The position numbers were made by a program, and so were the translations under genes. The notes beneath the pieces were generated by a model. It did no database searches, had not been told where the DNA came from, and worked only from the letters and a program-made list of their open reading frames with translations. A stretch of 64,000 nucleotides of DNA from Arion vulgaris (Eukaryota; Mollusca; Gastropoda; Stylommatophora; Arionidae), in assembly GCA_020796225.1 (NCBI GenBank), contig CM036756.1:58558616-58622615 (forward strand), written 5' to 3'. Shown here piece after piece: positions 10,691 through 21,962 of the stretch (position 1 is the first letter of the stretch; every line of letters begins with the position of its first letter).

Positions 10691-11284
10691 GTTCTCATTC
10701 AATAATATGAGATATTGTTTGATGTACAGAGTTAAAGACATCAAATGTCAAATTAATTAATACTGTGAACTATTCCTCACTAAAGCTCATAGACTCATCA
10801 AGGACAATATCGAACCTCATCGGAGAGTCACGTCTTGCCCGGAAGCCAGTCAAAAGTAGGGAAACTGCATAAAATTTCCCTTCGTTTGAAGTTGCCTTGA
10901 GATTCTCGTCCGCTGGTCATTAAATGGACAGTGAAGACTTTGAGTCAACATGAAAGATCGACATCTTGAGCTAGAAGCACGAACGCTAGTTTTTTTCGAT
11001 TCTGGCCATACGCAATTATGTTAACTCCGTTGCAATTAAAAAACAAAGCACAGCAAACTAACTACTTGCGCATGTTTGAATATTCTAACAGTACACGATT
11101 AGTTTAAAATTGTGTTTCCTTTTTTTTTTACTCTCTTATTGTCTGTCTAAGAATTTGTATTCTCTTCTAGTTATTCGCAATATGCATAGTTAAACGACAT
11201 CTTTATATATAATGATTTTTCTTTATTTTCTGTATTCTTGTTTTTTTCTCACAGCATTATTATGTATTTCTAGAACGGACACTT

Positions 11285-11342
11285 GTGTGCGTTTAGTTCG
11301 TGGTGTCATTCACTGCTTCTGTTATTTCTGGGGTCCACCTTT
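11285..11342 (-). mobile_element. LINE L-B scrap
   Basis: Minus strand carries the L-B motif translated elsewhere as KRWTSEITE: GTGGACCCCAGAAATAACAG. Only about 55 bp is recognisable, probably a decayed fragment. Confidence 0.5.
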
Positions 11343-11384
11343 TGCGTAGACAAAATTTTGTGCATTGTAAATCTAAACAATATT

Positions 11385-11600
11385 CACAAAACAGATGAGA
11401 CTGCAGTAAAACTATTTGATTGGCAAAACACGTAATCACAAAGTACTGTAGTTTTACAAATTACAAAAACAATGACAAAACACAGCAACGTTTCGACCAA
11501 CAAGGTCTTTATCAAGCAAACGAACAACAGGAGTGATACATTTTAAAAAACAAATGGACGACCAAAAACAAACGTTTATAATGAAAATCTGGAAATAAAA
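11385..11600 (-). mobile_element. PLE terminal repeat fragment
   Basis: Matches on the minus strand the PLE-type terminal sequence seen at 13655-13870, 34080-34200 and 53378-53537: an AACGTTTCGACC motif and CTTTATCAAGCAAACGAAC next to a TACTGTAGTTTTACAAATTA block. Read on the element strand it contains TTGATAAAGAC...GGTCGAAACGTTG, a hammerhead-like arrangement found in Penelope-like elements. Confidence 0.7.
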
Positions 11601-11837
11601 ACGAAAATCTGGGAATACAAACGAATAACGAAATAAATGTAACACAAAAACACACATAAAAACTAGAAATAGAACGGAAGAGAAACAATGAAAAATCTAG
11701 TAAATATATAACTGAATACATGCAACATATACCCATATACTCGTAGATTACAAGGCATGGGAAGAGAAAGTACTAAGAAGCATAAGATAAAATTATATAA
11801 AATAAAGTTGACGAAATGTGCTGGCTTGAATAGTTTC

Positions 11838-11990
11838 TTGATTGAAATGACCATCATCATTGAACGTTGGTGAATGACCATATGTCCTCTAATTTCCAAT
11901 TCTTCCACAAGAAGACCTCAGTGGAAGTGCATGAGCTCAATATCACAAATGGGGATCCCTGATATAATTTTGAAAGTGATAATAATTTTA
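11838..11990 (-). mobile_element. S3 SINE 3' portion, decayed
   Basis: TTGATTGAAATGACCATCAT, then AAGACCTCAGTGGAAGTGCA and ATTTTGAAAGTGATAATAAT follow the order of the S3 3' half on the minus strand. The head is absent. Confidence 0.65.
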
Positions 11991-12124
11991 AAGTAATTGT
12001 ATTTCTATTAATTTAATGAATATTGTCTTGGTGACGGTTTTACGGTCTATTCATTCCCGTTGTCAACTACCATGAGTTTATGTACATGCTGAATGGTTCT
12101 TTATTGTACTTTTACACGGGTTTT

Positions 12125-12395
12125 TTCTTCTTCTTTTTCGAACTTTCTATATCGACCACTTGTTAACCACTCTGTGTGATTTATATGTGATCTTAGCCGC
12201 TAAAGAGCGATTGTACGTTGTGCCAGTTATACGTCTACAAGTAGGCTAGCACATCCGATTCCTGCGATGCTTTTATTTACTAGGTAGCCTCCCTAGGTTC
12301 TACGTCAGTCGCCTCTTACGACATACCGTGTAGGTTGCAGTGATACTTTTCTTTGCTTCCCCTGCGGGCCCCGACACCTCACGGGCGTTACAAGG
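12125..12395 (-). mobile_element. S6 SINE, left arm of a head-to-head pair
   Basis: Minus-strand S6 with its GAA tail (as TTCTTCTTC) at the left, then CACTTGTTAACCACTCTGTG, ACATCCGATTCCTGCGATGC, CAGTCGCCTCTTACGACAT and GCGGGCCCC...CCTCACGGGCG head at the right. It faces another full S6 at 12608-12873 across about 210 bp. Confidence 0.9.
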
Positions 12396-12560
12396 GTTGT
12401 ATACTCCATCTCCGACAGAACTAGGAACTCTATCCCACCTACATCGAGATCAAAGATCTCTGGAAAAATATCCCCAACGCTTTACGTAGGAAACGAACCA
12501 AGTACCTTGAAAGCGAGAAGTGATCACCTTACCTCTAGGGCCCCAGAGACCTCATACCAG
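12396..12560 (-). mobile_element. S3 SINE 5' portion
   Basis: CATCTCCGACAGAACTAGGA, CTACATCGAGATCAAAGATC, AACGAACCAAGTACCTTG and GAGAAGTGATCACCTTACC correspond to the S3 head and adjoining body on the minus strand. It sits between the two inverted S6 copies. Confidence 0.75.
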
Positions 12561-12607
12561 TACAAGAGAAACACTGGAAAGTTCAGTCAGCTAACGTGAT
12601 GTTGATC

Positions 12608-12873
12608 ACACAACCCGCCCGTGAGGTGCAGGGGCCCGCAAGGGAAGCAAAGATTAGTACCACTGCAACCTACAACGAATGTCGTAAGAGGCGACTGATG
12701 TAGGCCCTAGGGTGCTACCTAGTAAATAAAAAGTAGCGCAGAAATCGGATGTGCTGGCCTTCTTGTAGGCGCATAACTGGCACAACGTACACTTGCTCGT
12801 TGGCTCAGATCACATACAATTCACACAGAGTGGTTGACAAGTGGTCAATACGGAGCGTTTGAAGAAGAAGAAT
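12608..12873 (+). mobile_element. S6 SINE, right arm of a head-to-head pair
   Basis: Near full length: CGCCCGTGAGGTGCAGGGGC start, AATGTCGTAAGAGGCGACTG core, AGAAATCGGATGTGCTGGCC, GCGCATAACTGGCACAACG and a 3' end GTTTGAAGAAGAAGAA. Good reference copy for the a-type S6. Confidence 0.9.
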
Positions 12874-13019
12874 ATCACACCACCCATAGTGTATCGTAAA
12901 TTTTAAAAAATGCGTACCTAACACCGTATTATGCAATATACATCATGGTATGGAGATAAAGAGTTTCTGGTAGCCCTGTATGCCGACGTGTTAACTTTTT
13001 GCTCTCGAAATTTCGAAAT

Positions 13020-13155
13020 TAATCTTTCTGTGTAAATTCGAAACGGAGTACATATATACTCTAAAGTCACCTCCGCACACACCAGAGAGATGCAACAGCA
13101 CAGTCTGAGACCATTGGCATCGTCGCTGGCGATGGACAGCTTTTATTACCTCATG
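13020..13155 (+). mobile_element. LINE L-I extreme 3' end (zinc-finger tail)
   Basis: Matches 44325-44405: GTCACCTCCGCACACACCAG, AGAGATGCAACAGCACA and GGCGATGGACAG. In the longer copy this is the end of a C-terminal C2H2-like finger, so this is a short insertion of the same LINE. Confidence 0.6.
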
Positions 13156-13444
13156 GTATGAAAATAGGTTCCTCGCTGTTACTTTACTATATCTTCATAG
13201 AATCTGATTGTACTGTCTGTTTATTGATTATTCATGGTTCACTTCCCTACAAAATAAACTGTTTCAGACGTAGCAGGAGAAGTCCTATGATCTATTGACA
13301 ATAATTTGGAACGTACAATTCTAGTTATTTATATGAAAAATGGTTGCAGTAATAGTGGTTTATACGTTTTTAGAAATAAGTTTTTCCTAGAATGTTAGTT
13401 TTACAGAAAACATGTATATAATTTCTGAATTAACATTTATTGAC

Positions 13445-13635
13445 TACTTTTGTATGTCCTCGTGGAGCCAGTGATCTCAGTGTAGGTGAGATCGAGTGAC
13501 TAGTCCTATTGGAGACGGACGATAAAACCGTGTTCCATTTCAGCACTTAAAAGAACCTTGGCAGTTCAAAATCGAGAAGAGCAGGCTGGACAGCCGCTGT
13601 CCTGGCAAAATTCATTATCGAAATAGAGGAAAGAT
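13445..13635 (+). mobile_element. S3 SINE internal fragment
   Basis: TCGTGGAGCCAGTGATCTC, GAGACGGACGATAAAACCG, TTGGCAGTTCAAAATCGAG and GGCTGGACAGCCGCTG follow the S3 body on the plus strand. Head and ATCA tail are missing. Confidence 0.8.
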
Positions 13636-13654
13636 GAGGTAAAAGCTATGTAGC

Positions 13655-13914
13655 AATGGCAAAACACTTAATAACAAAGAACTGTGGTTTTGCAAAATAC
13701 AAAAACAATAACAATACACGGCAACGTTTCGACCAAAAGGCCTTTCTCCAGCAAAGGATACAACAGAAGTGACGAATTTCACTTGTTCACAGTAGAGTAC
13801 ATGTAGACTACGACAGAAACATCCTAACGGTCTTAAAATGAAAACCTGTGACTAAAAACGAATAATGGATAAATGCAAAAACTAAAGTGGAAAAGAAGAA
13901 AACAAAAATATATA

Positions 13915-13958
<44 letters not shown>

Positions 13959-14640
13959 GTTCAAGATTATAATCAGTAGTAAAAGTAACTATACTGAATG
14001 AAACTCCTTATCGGATACATTAAATGTGCATGAAGATAGAACTATATCAGAATTTGAGAAAACCCAAGTAGATAAAGATGTCTAAGAATGAACATAGGAA
14101 ATGAATAGTAAGCGTTGGAGTCCAAGTGAGAAAGACTGCGCTAAAGAGAAAAGCAAACTAATTACATAAAACATAATAATTTAAACGAAAAGATATATAT
14201 AACTTATATACATTAATATATACATATAGAATATGAGCAAGAAAAGAAGCACTAGAAGCATAGAATGTAGCGTGAGTCATGAGTTGCTAGTACCATATAA
14301 CGAAATAAACGATTCTCAGACAAATCGACTACGACATAAGAGGAACATGATCGGTGGCTGTCACTGAACGTCGCAGCTCCCAAATGTTCAGTTCCATTGA
14401 AATGCGTGGCTACAGAGGTCACATAGCTTTGGCGTATATCACGCAAGTGTTGGCTAAAAATGTCATTAAGCATTTTGCCTGTTTTGACGATATATGCCGT
14501 GTCACACCGTTTGCAAGTTTTTGGTTTCACATGCGAGTCTCGCAATATAATCTACGCCATCACTTTGCATCAACGCAAGTGTGACACATTTGGTGACACA
14601 AAGATGGCTAAATAAAGTGACACATTGGTCAAGATCTTGC
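13655..14640 (-). mobile_element. Penelope-like element, 3' end with GIY-YIG remnant
   Basis: The minus strand encodes about 97 residues (14545-14252) with CKRCDTAYIVKTGKML, FSQHLRDIRQ and VATHFNGTEHLG. This fits the GIY-YIG endonuclease that follows the reverse transcriptase in Penelope-like elements: a Cys pair, the YI..TG..L motif and a VA.HFN..H end. The element strand then runs through a spacer with a (TA)n tract (13918-13954) into the terminal repeat at about 13870-13655 with GGTCGAAACGTTG. The central Gly is replaced (YIVKTG), so the copy is presumably inactive. Confidence 0.75.
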
Positions 14641-15224
14641 GTCACGCTCACATGGGGTAACAGGACAACATACTTGTCTATCTAACGAAACAGTGATCGA
14701 AATATTCACACGGCTAAAAAGTATTTCAAAAACATATGCATGATGACTGCTACATTGAAGTCAAATCTTCTACTCGTATATACATCGTTTCTTGAAGGCT
14801 GTAACAGAGTCACGGCTACGTCTTCTTGGGAAATAGAAGGTTGCTCAGTTCCTAGCATTGCAAAAACAAAAACAACAACAACATTGAGTCAAGTAGCGCT
14901 TTAGAAAGTGAAAGAAAATCCAGAAAACCAACCCTGTTCCAACAAGTCGTGAAGGAGACAAAGAACAACAACCTATTCTAAAATAAACATAAATTTATAA
15001 TCCTCTCAAGTTATGTGAAATACTAGATTCACTAATTAGCACAGGGGGGAAAGAGCAAACTGGTGAACATAGTACGTCTGCACACATTGTGGTTTTTTCT
15101 TTCTTATTCGTATTGTTTTGTCTTCTTTTAGTTTTGCTCGAGATTGATTGTTCGAGAACCACAAACGTATGAATCTCTCTTTGTGTGTTTATTGTTTGAG
15201 ACACCGACAGTATGTTGTACACAT

Positions 15225-15560
15225 AACAAAATTCAACAATTGGTTCATCATCATCATCAAATAGTTTGTCCAGAGCAGAATCTTGCCACCCCAACAGTCC
15301 TTTGAAATTTCTCTCTCATAGGCCAGATGTCTTGTCTCTGCAGCTGTCATGCTCAAACCATCAGTTACATCCTGAATCCATTTACTCCAGGGTCTTACTC
15401 TTCTTCTCTTTGACTGGATGCCTCCTTTCATGATGGTCTTCTTCAGCTCTTCGTGTCTCTTTATATGTCCAAAATATTTATTCTGATATTTGTTTTCCTT
15501 TAGTTTCATTTGTTCTGTTGTTAGTTGTTTATGACAGTTGATAGATCATTATTTTAACTG
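15225..15560 (-). mobile_element. LINE L-E C-terminal fragment
   Basis: Minus-strand frame with YFGHIKRHEELKKTIMKGGI and WSKWIQDV, ending in an ATG-repeat tail (as CATCATCATCATC at 15245). It matches the copy at 47818-48260 (IKRHHGLERTILEGRVPGRR). The catalytic domain is absent. Confidence 0.85.
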
Positions 15561-15604
15561 AACTTTGTCAAAGAATTGACTTACTAATAATTTTACTTCT
15601 TTGT

Positions 15605-15840
15605 CTTCAAACGCTCCATAACGACTATTTGTTAATCCCTCTTTGTTATTTGTATGTAATCTTAGCCTAAGAGCGATTGTACGTTGTGCCAGTTATGCAC
15701 CTACAAGTAGGTCAGCATATCCAATTCTGCGATGCCTTTTAATTTACTAGGTAGCTTCCTAGGTCCTACATCAGTCGCTTTTTACAACATGCATTGTAGG
15801 TCGCGGTGGTACTATTCTTTTCTTCCCTTGCGGGCCCTTG
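15605..15840 (-). mobile_element. S6 SINE copy
   Basis: Minus-strand S6: GACTATTTGTTAATCCCTC, CTTAGCCTAAGAGCGATTG, ATCCAATTCTGCGATGCC, CAGTCGCTTTTTACAACATG (a mutated core) and CCCTTGCGGGCCCTTG. Confidence 0.85.
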
Positions 15841-16162
15841 TGATATACTAAAACATCTATCCCGAGAAAAAAAATTGACCATAAGGTAAAAAATAATAAT
15901 TAACGATAATGTAAGGGCTATTAAAGACACGAAGATATTCCCTGAAGGTGAACGGACCTGATACACAACGTCTGAGCCCAATGTGGCGTACTCATCAAAT
16001 GCCTCTTAGACCAAGTCAAAATGTCTTTCAAAGTAGGGTACTAATGACATTTTGTCCAGGTTTCTCTAGCCTAGACCGTTATAGTCACATACTTCCTTAA
16101 TCAAATAATTCTTGTATGGTATCAATATTCTTTCAATATTACAAATTAACATGTATATGTGT

Positions 16163-16380
16163 TCTATATGGTCAAGTGGTTAAGAATTTTGCCTGGCGTT
16201 CTGAAGGTTGTCGGTTCGAATCTGGACCGAGCCACATGTGCAATTTTTACCCGGAGGTCACTAGGATTGTTGCTGGAGCTACGGAGTTCGTACTTTGTGC
16301 AAACTCTCGTCAGGTGACGTGTCGCTTCTGTCAAAAGGGACGGAGTCATATGGGGAAACCCCTACAATGAAGTAAACCCT
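16163..16380 (+). mobile_element. S2 SINE copy
   Basis: Head TATGGTCAAGTGGTTAAG (A box) and GTCGGTTCGAATCTGG (B box), followed by the S2 body: CTAGGATTGTTGCTGGAGC, CGGAGTTCGTACTTTGTGC, AATGAAGTAAACCCTTC. About 215 bp; pol III-type internal promoter, no protein. Confidence 0.85.
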
Positions 16381-16730
16381 TCACATTTTGACTGTTTAGG
16401 ATTTAACATGCACATAACAAAACGAACAATGATTTTATTTGTTTCAAAGTTTATTTACATTTCTCATTTCAGTTTTCAGGAGTGTCTGGCCGAATAATTT
16501 AGGCGCTACCTTGTTCAATCCACGGTAAGACCAAAGCTTTTTTACTGTCGGGGCATAACGAAAATCTGAACCTAAATAGTTTTGTAGCGACTGATTTAGC
16601 CATGCAGCCATTAAATTTCACAGGCTCACGTCCCTCCTGCCCTACACCGACATAAAAAAGCGGTATTACAGCCAGTAACTACAGATTTTTATTTCGATTT
16701 GATCCTCATCTTCTCTTCTTCCTCCATTAC

Positions 16731-17632
16731 ACCTCAAAGATGTGTTGGATGGAGGAGACAAAGCCAATGGTATATTTTCTCAAAGATGTGTTGGATGGAG
16801 GGAGACAGAGCCGTGCGGTATATTTTCTCAAAGATATGTTGGATGGAGGGAGACAGAGCCGTGCGGTATATTTTCTCAAAGATGTGTTGGATGGAGGGAG
16901 ACAGAGCCGTGCGGTGTACTTTCTCAAAGATATGTTGGATGGAGGGAGACAGAGCCGTGCGGTATATTTTCTCAAAGATATGTTGGATGGAGGAGACAGA
17001 GCCGTGCAGTATATTTTCTCAAAGATGTCGTTGGATGGAGGAGACAGAGCCGTGCGGTGTACTTTCTCAAAGATATGTTGGATGGAGGGAGACAAGGCCG
17101 TGCGGTGTATTTTCTCAAAGATATGTTGGATGGAGGAGACAAGGCCGTGCGGTGTATTTTCTCAAAGATGTGCTGGATGGAGGAGACAGAGCCGTGCGTA
17201 TATTTTCTCAAAGATATGTTGGATAGAGGGACAAGCCGTGCAGTGTATATTCTCAAAGATTGTTGGATGGAGGAGACAGAGCCGTCGAGTATTTTTCTCA
17301 AAGATATGTTGGATGGAGGGAGACAGAGCCGTGCGGTATATTTTCTCAAAGATATGTTGGATGGAGGGGGACAAGAGCCGTGCGGTATATTTTCTCAAAG
17401 ATATGTTGGATGGAGGGAGACAGAGCAGTGCGGTATATTTTCTCAAAGATATGTTGGATGGAGGCGACAAGGCCGTGCGGTGTATTTCTCAAAGATATGT
17501 TGGATGGAGGAGACAAGGCCGTGCGTGTACTTTCTCAAAGATATGTTGATGGAGGAGACAGAGCCGTGCGTATATTTTCTCAAAGATATGTTGGATGGAG
17601 GAGACAAGGCCGTGCGTATATTTTCTCAGTAT
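16731..17632 (+). repeat. 47/48 bp minisatellite
   Basis: About nineteen units containing TCAAAGATATGTTGGATGG, AGGGAGACAGAGCCGTGC and GGTATATTTTC. Unit length alternates between 47 and 48 (AGGGAG versus AGGAG), with occasional further single-base losses, so overlapping frames of up to about 300 codons stay open without being genes. The last unit flows into repeat X at 17633. Confidence 0.94.
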
Positions 17633-17800
17633 GATGCTAGTCTTTAAATGCAGCCCTTAATGTTGTTTCTTTAAAAACCTTCAGTTGTGATTTTGACTTC
17701 GCTGCTTATGACGCCCCTACCTTACGGTGCCGCCTGATGCGGCCACCTCTCTGTATCATAGCACGGTACGGTCCTGGGAGGAGATGTAAGGATCTTCTGT
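17633..17800 (+). repeat. Dispersed repeat X, copy 1
   Basis: Shares TTTTCTCAGTATGATGC, TAGTCTTTAAATG, GACTTCGCTGCTTATG, ACGGTGCCGCCTGATG and CACCTCTCTGTATCAT with 63240-63410 (plus) and 38845-38965 (minus). The minisatellite on its left appears to be an expansion of the upstream edge of this repeat. Confidence 0.78.
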
Positions 17801-17884
17801 GCTTCATCTATAATACACTTTGTAAATTAGTATTTCTGTTCCTACAGTTGTTCTAGATGCAGTAACTCTATTTTTTATGTGGTC

Positions 17885-18170
17885 TTCCTCTTCTTCTTCT
17901 TCTTTCTCGAATCCTGTATGCCTCACAGCGTCAGGTCAGGAAGAGATTTCTAAAACGGGCCCTAGTATGCGCTTCGTAGATGGTCTCTTTCGTCACCTCT
18001 GTTATCTCTGAGGTCCATCTTTTACGTGGCCGGTCTTTTGCTTTGTACCCATTGTATCGGAGCAGCATTGCTCTTTGGGGTGCACTGTCTGATGGTAGTC
18101 TTCCTGATGGTTCAGTATTCCTTATACATGTTTTTTTAAAAAATACTTTTACTCTCCTTGGTAGACGATA
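17885..18170 (-). mobile_element. LINE L-B 3' end
   Basis: Minus-strand frame with MLLRYNGYKAKDRPRKRW and TSEITEVTKETIYEAHTRAR, colinear with 32700-32880. The untranslated end then reaches GTGAGGCATACAGGATTCG and a GAAGAAGAAG tail. Upstream coding is lost. Confidence 0.88.
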
Positions 18171-18179
18171 ACAGTGCAT

Positions 18180-18560
18180 TCTGATCAGGGAACCAACAAT
18201 TTAATTTTTTTTCATGAATTGAATGACTGTTTCCTTCATACTCTTCTTTTAATATCTTAATTTTATCTTTGACTGTCTCTCCTACATTCCCTTCTAAGAC
18301 GTCTCATGTCTGTTATTATTTCTCCTGTCTAGTTGCCATGAGCAACTATGTTTGACATTGATAGCATAATGTTGACCAAAGAATAGTTATATTGTGAGAT
18401 TTGTTTTAGTTTTCACATGTATCTTTCTATGTGTTAGGAGTGGTATTAGTTGTCCCAATATCATGTTTATCTTTGTGCACTGTGTGTTGATTTCTCCATC
18501 ATCATCAATTGTTGCACGTTTTATTCGATTTTTAATGTCTACTATTTTTTACTCTCCCTT
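18180..18560. other. A+T-rich stretch, nothing recognised
   Basis: No repeat family, tandem array or credible frame could be identified between the L-B and L-A fragments. Confidence 0.4.
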
Positions 18561-18565
18561 TATAA

Positions 18566-18990
18566 TAATAATAATTCCTATCTTTCCGTTATACAATACA
18601 TAGGGCATGCAAGCAACTTCTCCATACCGTTCTATCCTGGGCAGCTCGCTCAATCTCCTCCATGGAACTGGGACCGATATTTCTTGCCAAGTTCGTTTCA
18701 GGGACTCCCTAGGTAGTCCTCTTTTTTCTTGAACCCTTTGCATTCCACTGCAGTGCCGGCTTTGACATTCTTTGATAATTTCTTCTCAAGGTATGTCCAA
18801 CATGTCTCCATTTTCTCCTTCTTATAACAGTTATTACTAGTGGTTGACCAGACATTTCTCTGATTTTATCACTTTTCTTGAGTTCGTTCCATTTTATATT
18901 TATCATTTTCCGCAGACATCTATTTTCAATTGCATTCTACCTGCTTTCTATATCTTTAGTCATTTTCCAACTCTCGCTCACATATCTAAC
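18566..18990 (-). mobile_element. LINE L-A 3' end
   Basis: Minus strand encodes INIKWNELKKSDKIREMSGQ and VITVIRRRKWRHVGHTLRR, colinear with the longer L-A copy at 4701-5765, followed by the same 3' region and an AAT-repeat tail at the left. 5'-truncated near 18990. Confidence 0.9.
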
Positions 18991-18999
18991 CTCTCTCCC

Positions 19000-19905
19000 C
19001 TTGGCCAGGCCTGGAAACCCCGATCTCTTAACGCTGCAAAATGTGACGGTTAAGAAGCTACCAGTGAGTTTGAAATAGAGTGAAGAATGTCTCTACTCCA
19101 AGAAAAGTACATGAGTTATTGGGGATAATTAGATTGGACCCCAGACTGTGTATAATTCTGATCAGTCAATGGACGTGACACAAATTAAGGTGTACATGAA
19201 ATCAAATTAAAATTAATATCAATCAGATTAGATTTGGGCCAAGCTCAGTGGCAGTAAGAAGGGATTTGCTTACTAGCGACGATGTTCAGGTTCTGGTGTA
19301 GATAATTCTTCAGCTACTCAGATGAAGATGGGAACCGCGACTGCATGAGTTATAGATGGGGGCAATTTGGAATCGGCAATAAGGCTATTGTGTAATTGTA
19401 ATGCTGCTGAGACTTTCAACTAACTGAAAGGGGCGAGGCACCAATGGGACACCCTAAGTAAATATGCGACTATTCTATTTTTATTTCTTAAAAAGAAACA
19501 CATGTAATTTAATTTAGCACTACTTATTCTCATTGTTTGCACATCGGTCACACTACTGGAAATATGAATCAACTTGTTAATCGCAGGGCGTACTATACAG
19601 AGCAATAATTAGCAAATGTGTTGTATGACATGTGTGTTGGATTTCAGAACTTGCATTTTAAAACTGGTTGAAAAATGTAATCTAAATAACAAAAAAACAT
19701 ATAAACAAAACAAATCACAATGGAAACCTAATGAAATATATTGTGTTTTGTTTTATATTTTCCCGTTATCAACACAGAATTTAAATTAGTGTTGTGTACT
19801 ATTGCTATTTGTGTGTAGCACTATTTTACTGTGTGACAGTGTGAGAGGATGTGTTATATTGAAGTTTTCACTTTTTTATTGTTTCGATGAGTATACTGAC
19901 CTAGT
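19000..19905. other. Unassigned sequence
   Basis: No recognisable coding region, array or SINE head. Short frames here show no known motif. Confidence 0.4.
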
Positions 19906-19914
19906 TATATGAAT

Positions 19915-20365
19915 TTGATTGATTAATTGATTTGATAGGACCATCATGATTGCACTTCAGTGAGTAACTATGTGTGCTCCGATCTCTTTCTTTCATAGGA
20001 ATATCTCAGCTGCAGTGCACGAACATCGTAGCACCGGCAAAGGTTTCCGGTGTCATTTTCAAGATAGTGAAGATATATTTGTAGGAATCTTATTTTGAAA
20101 TCTTTTTCAATGAATTTTGCCCAGGCAGCGTCTTTCCAGCCTGATCTTCTCGATTTTGAACTGCCAAAGGTTCTTTTACGTGCTCAAATTGAACACGGGG
20201 CCTACGTTTTTATCGTACGTCTTCGATAGGAATAGGATATCGATCTCACCTACACTGAGATCAGTGATCTCTGAAAAAGACTTCAGATGGCTCCACGAGG
20301 GAGCGAACCTGCTATCTTTGGCACGAGAGACAAGCGCCCAACCTCTACGACGCAGAGACCACTTA
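19915..20365 (-). mobile_element. S3 SINE, near full length
   Basis: Minus strand, complete order: ATTG tail, ACCATCATGATTGCACTTC, GCTCCGATCTCTTTC, CATCGTAGCACCGGC, body with ATTTTGAACTGCCAAAGG, CTACACTGAGATCAGTGATC and the head with ACCTCTACGACGCAGAGACC. About 450 bp. Confidence 0.9.
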
Positions 20366-20383
20366 TATAGTTATATGGATAAC

Positions 20384-20530
20384 CAGTGGCGGCGCGTGAT
20401 AATTTTTGTTAGTGGGGCCAGACACACATTTTCTGAAAAATCATGGTTTTGGGTTAGGGTATAATTTATTTTATTATATAATAAATACATGTTACACATG
20501 CTACTGGCCCTTAATGACGAGCCGCCACTG
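20384..20530. mobile_element. MITE, CAGTGGCGGCTCGT family, copy 2
   Basis: 147 bp from CAGTGGCGGCGCGTGAT to ACGAGCCGCCACTG, with TTTTCTGAAAAATCATGG and TGGCCCTTAATGAC inside. The flanking 8-mers match poorly, so the target duplication has decayed. It lies immediately next to the head of the S3 copy on its left. Confidence 0.85.
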
Positions 20531-20759
20531 TTGATGGCCATTGTAGTCTGAGAACAGGCAGGATTGCTCAGAAGCATTTATCCTACGGATGTTAAAAATG
20601 GATATGGCTATCTTTTTGTTTGCTCGGTGACCGTCTATTAGATCAGAACTCTACAAGAGATTTTAAAACTATACAGTGGACTACAAAAGACAGCGCACCT
20701 CAAACAACAATGCAACTCAAATAGAGTCGATTCAAAGCAAAAGGATGTCCACGCTAAAA

Positions 20760-21115
20760 GGGGGATCTTAAAAATAACAGATTTCTAGCAAAGGCTTTTG
20801 TGTTTGCTTCATAAATAGTGTCTTTCGTCGCCTCTGTTATCTCTGAGGTCCACCTTTTTCGTTACCGGTCTTTGGCTTTGCATCCACTGTATCGGAGTAA
20901 CATTTCTCTCTGTGGTGCACTGCCTTTTGGTAATCTGTTTATGTGGCCGAACCATTTAATTTGTTGCTTTTTGATGAAGTTTGGTATTGATGTTGTACCC
21001 ACTTTTTTCCTGATGCCTTCATTTCTAAACCGATCTCTTCTTGTTACTCCCAGCATTCTGCGTAGACATTTCATCTCTGTTGTGACTAGTTTTATCGTTT
21101 CAGTAAATACGAAAA
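20760..21115 (-). mobile_element. LINE L-B C-terminal fragment
   Basis: Minus-strand frame with VTTEMKCLRRMLGVTRRDRF, TSIPNFIKKQQIKWFGHINR and MLLRYSGCKAKDR. Colinear with L-B at 32560-32820. Truncated at both ends. Confidence 0.9.
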
Positions 21116-21228
21116 AAAAGAAACTGTACATGTTAATATTAGAAGCAAGTTTACTTAATTATTCACTAAGATATCCGGAATCGAATCAATATGGGATTTA
21201 AAAAAATTGCAATCGCAGTCTATCTTCC

Positions 21229-21231
<3 letters not shown>

Positions 21232-21265
<34 letters not shown>

Positions 21266-21470
21266 GATCCCGGTCTATCTATCTATTCTCTCATCCTGCT
21301 TTGTCTTTCAGGTCGAATAAGAAGACAACTGGAGCGAGCCTCTTTATGCGCCTTGTCTTTCTTTCTTTTCTCCAGTCCTGATTTGCCTTACAGCTTCCGG
21401 GCAAGAAGAGATTTATGGAACGGGCTATTGTGTGTGCTTCATAAACAGTGTCTGTCGTCACCTCTAGTAT
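21232..21470 (-). mobile_element. (CT)n tract and L-B 3' untranslated end
   Basis: A CT microsatellite (about 21232-21263) is followed by the reverse of the L-B 3' region: AGGAGCGAGCC-type block, CTTACAGCTTCCGGGC and AAGAGATTTATGGAACGG. The tail reads GAATAGATAGATAGAC on the element strand, as near 32980. Confidence 0.78.
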
Positions 21471-21603
21471 GGTTATGAAACATAACTTCAAATATGCAAT
21501 ACAACTTTATCACGTGAATAAATATTCAACTAATGAATCACATTTTCAATTTGTTGAGTATCTATGCATGGTCAGTAATAGTAGGCTTTTATCTAGTGTA
21601 TAC

Positions 21604-21962
21604 AGGCCGACAAATGGACAGGTGGGCAGGCAGGCAGGTAACAAGGCTGGAAGACGGGCGGATGGGCTGGACGATGGGAAGGCGAATGGAAGGGCGGACA
21701 GACGGACACGCGGACAGGCACATATACAGACACATAGACAGACACAGACAGACACACTGACAGACACAAAGACAGAACACACACAACAGACACCGCGACA
21801 GACGCACACACGACACACCACACATACAGATTCACTGACACACACACACGGACAGACGCACGGACAGACACACAGACAGACACACACATACAGATACACA
21901 GACAGACACGCAGACAGACACACATATACACAGACAGAGTACATCAGACAGGTAGATAGATA
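21604..21962. repeat. CAGACA-type degenerate minisatellite
   Basis: Irregular GACAGACACACAGACAGA simple sequence preceded by GGCAGGCAGG-like units. Cys/Val-rich frames on the minus strand are low-complexity artefacts. Confidence 0.9.

Noticed and set aside
16727..17647. Overlapping frames of up to 301 residues
   Set aside because: Read-through of the 47/48 bp minisatellite on both strands; frame changes follow unit-length variation.
21546..21944. Cys/Val-rich 132-residue protein
   Set aside because: Opposite strand of a CAGACA simple repeat.
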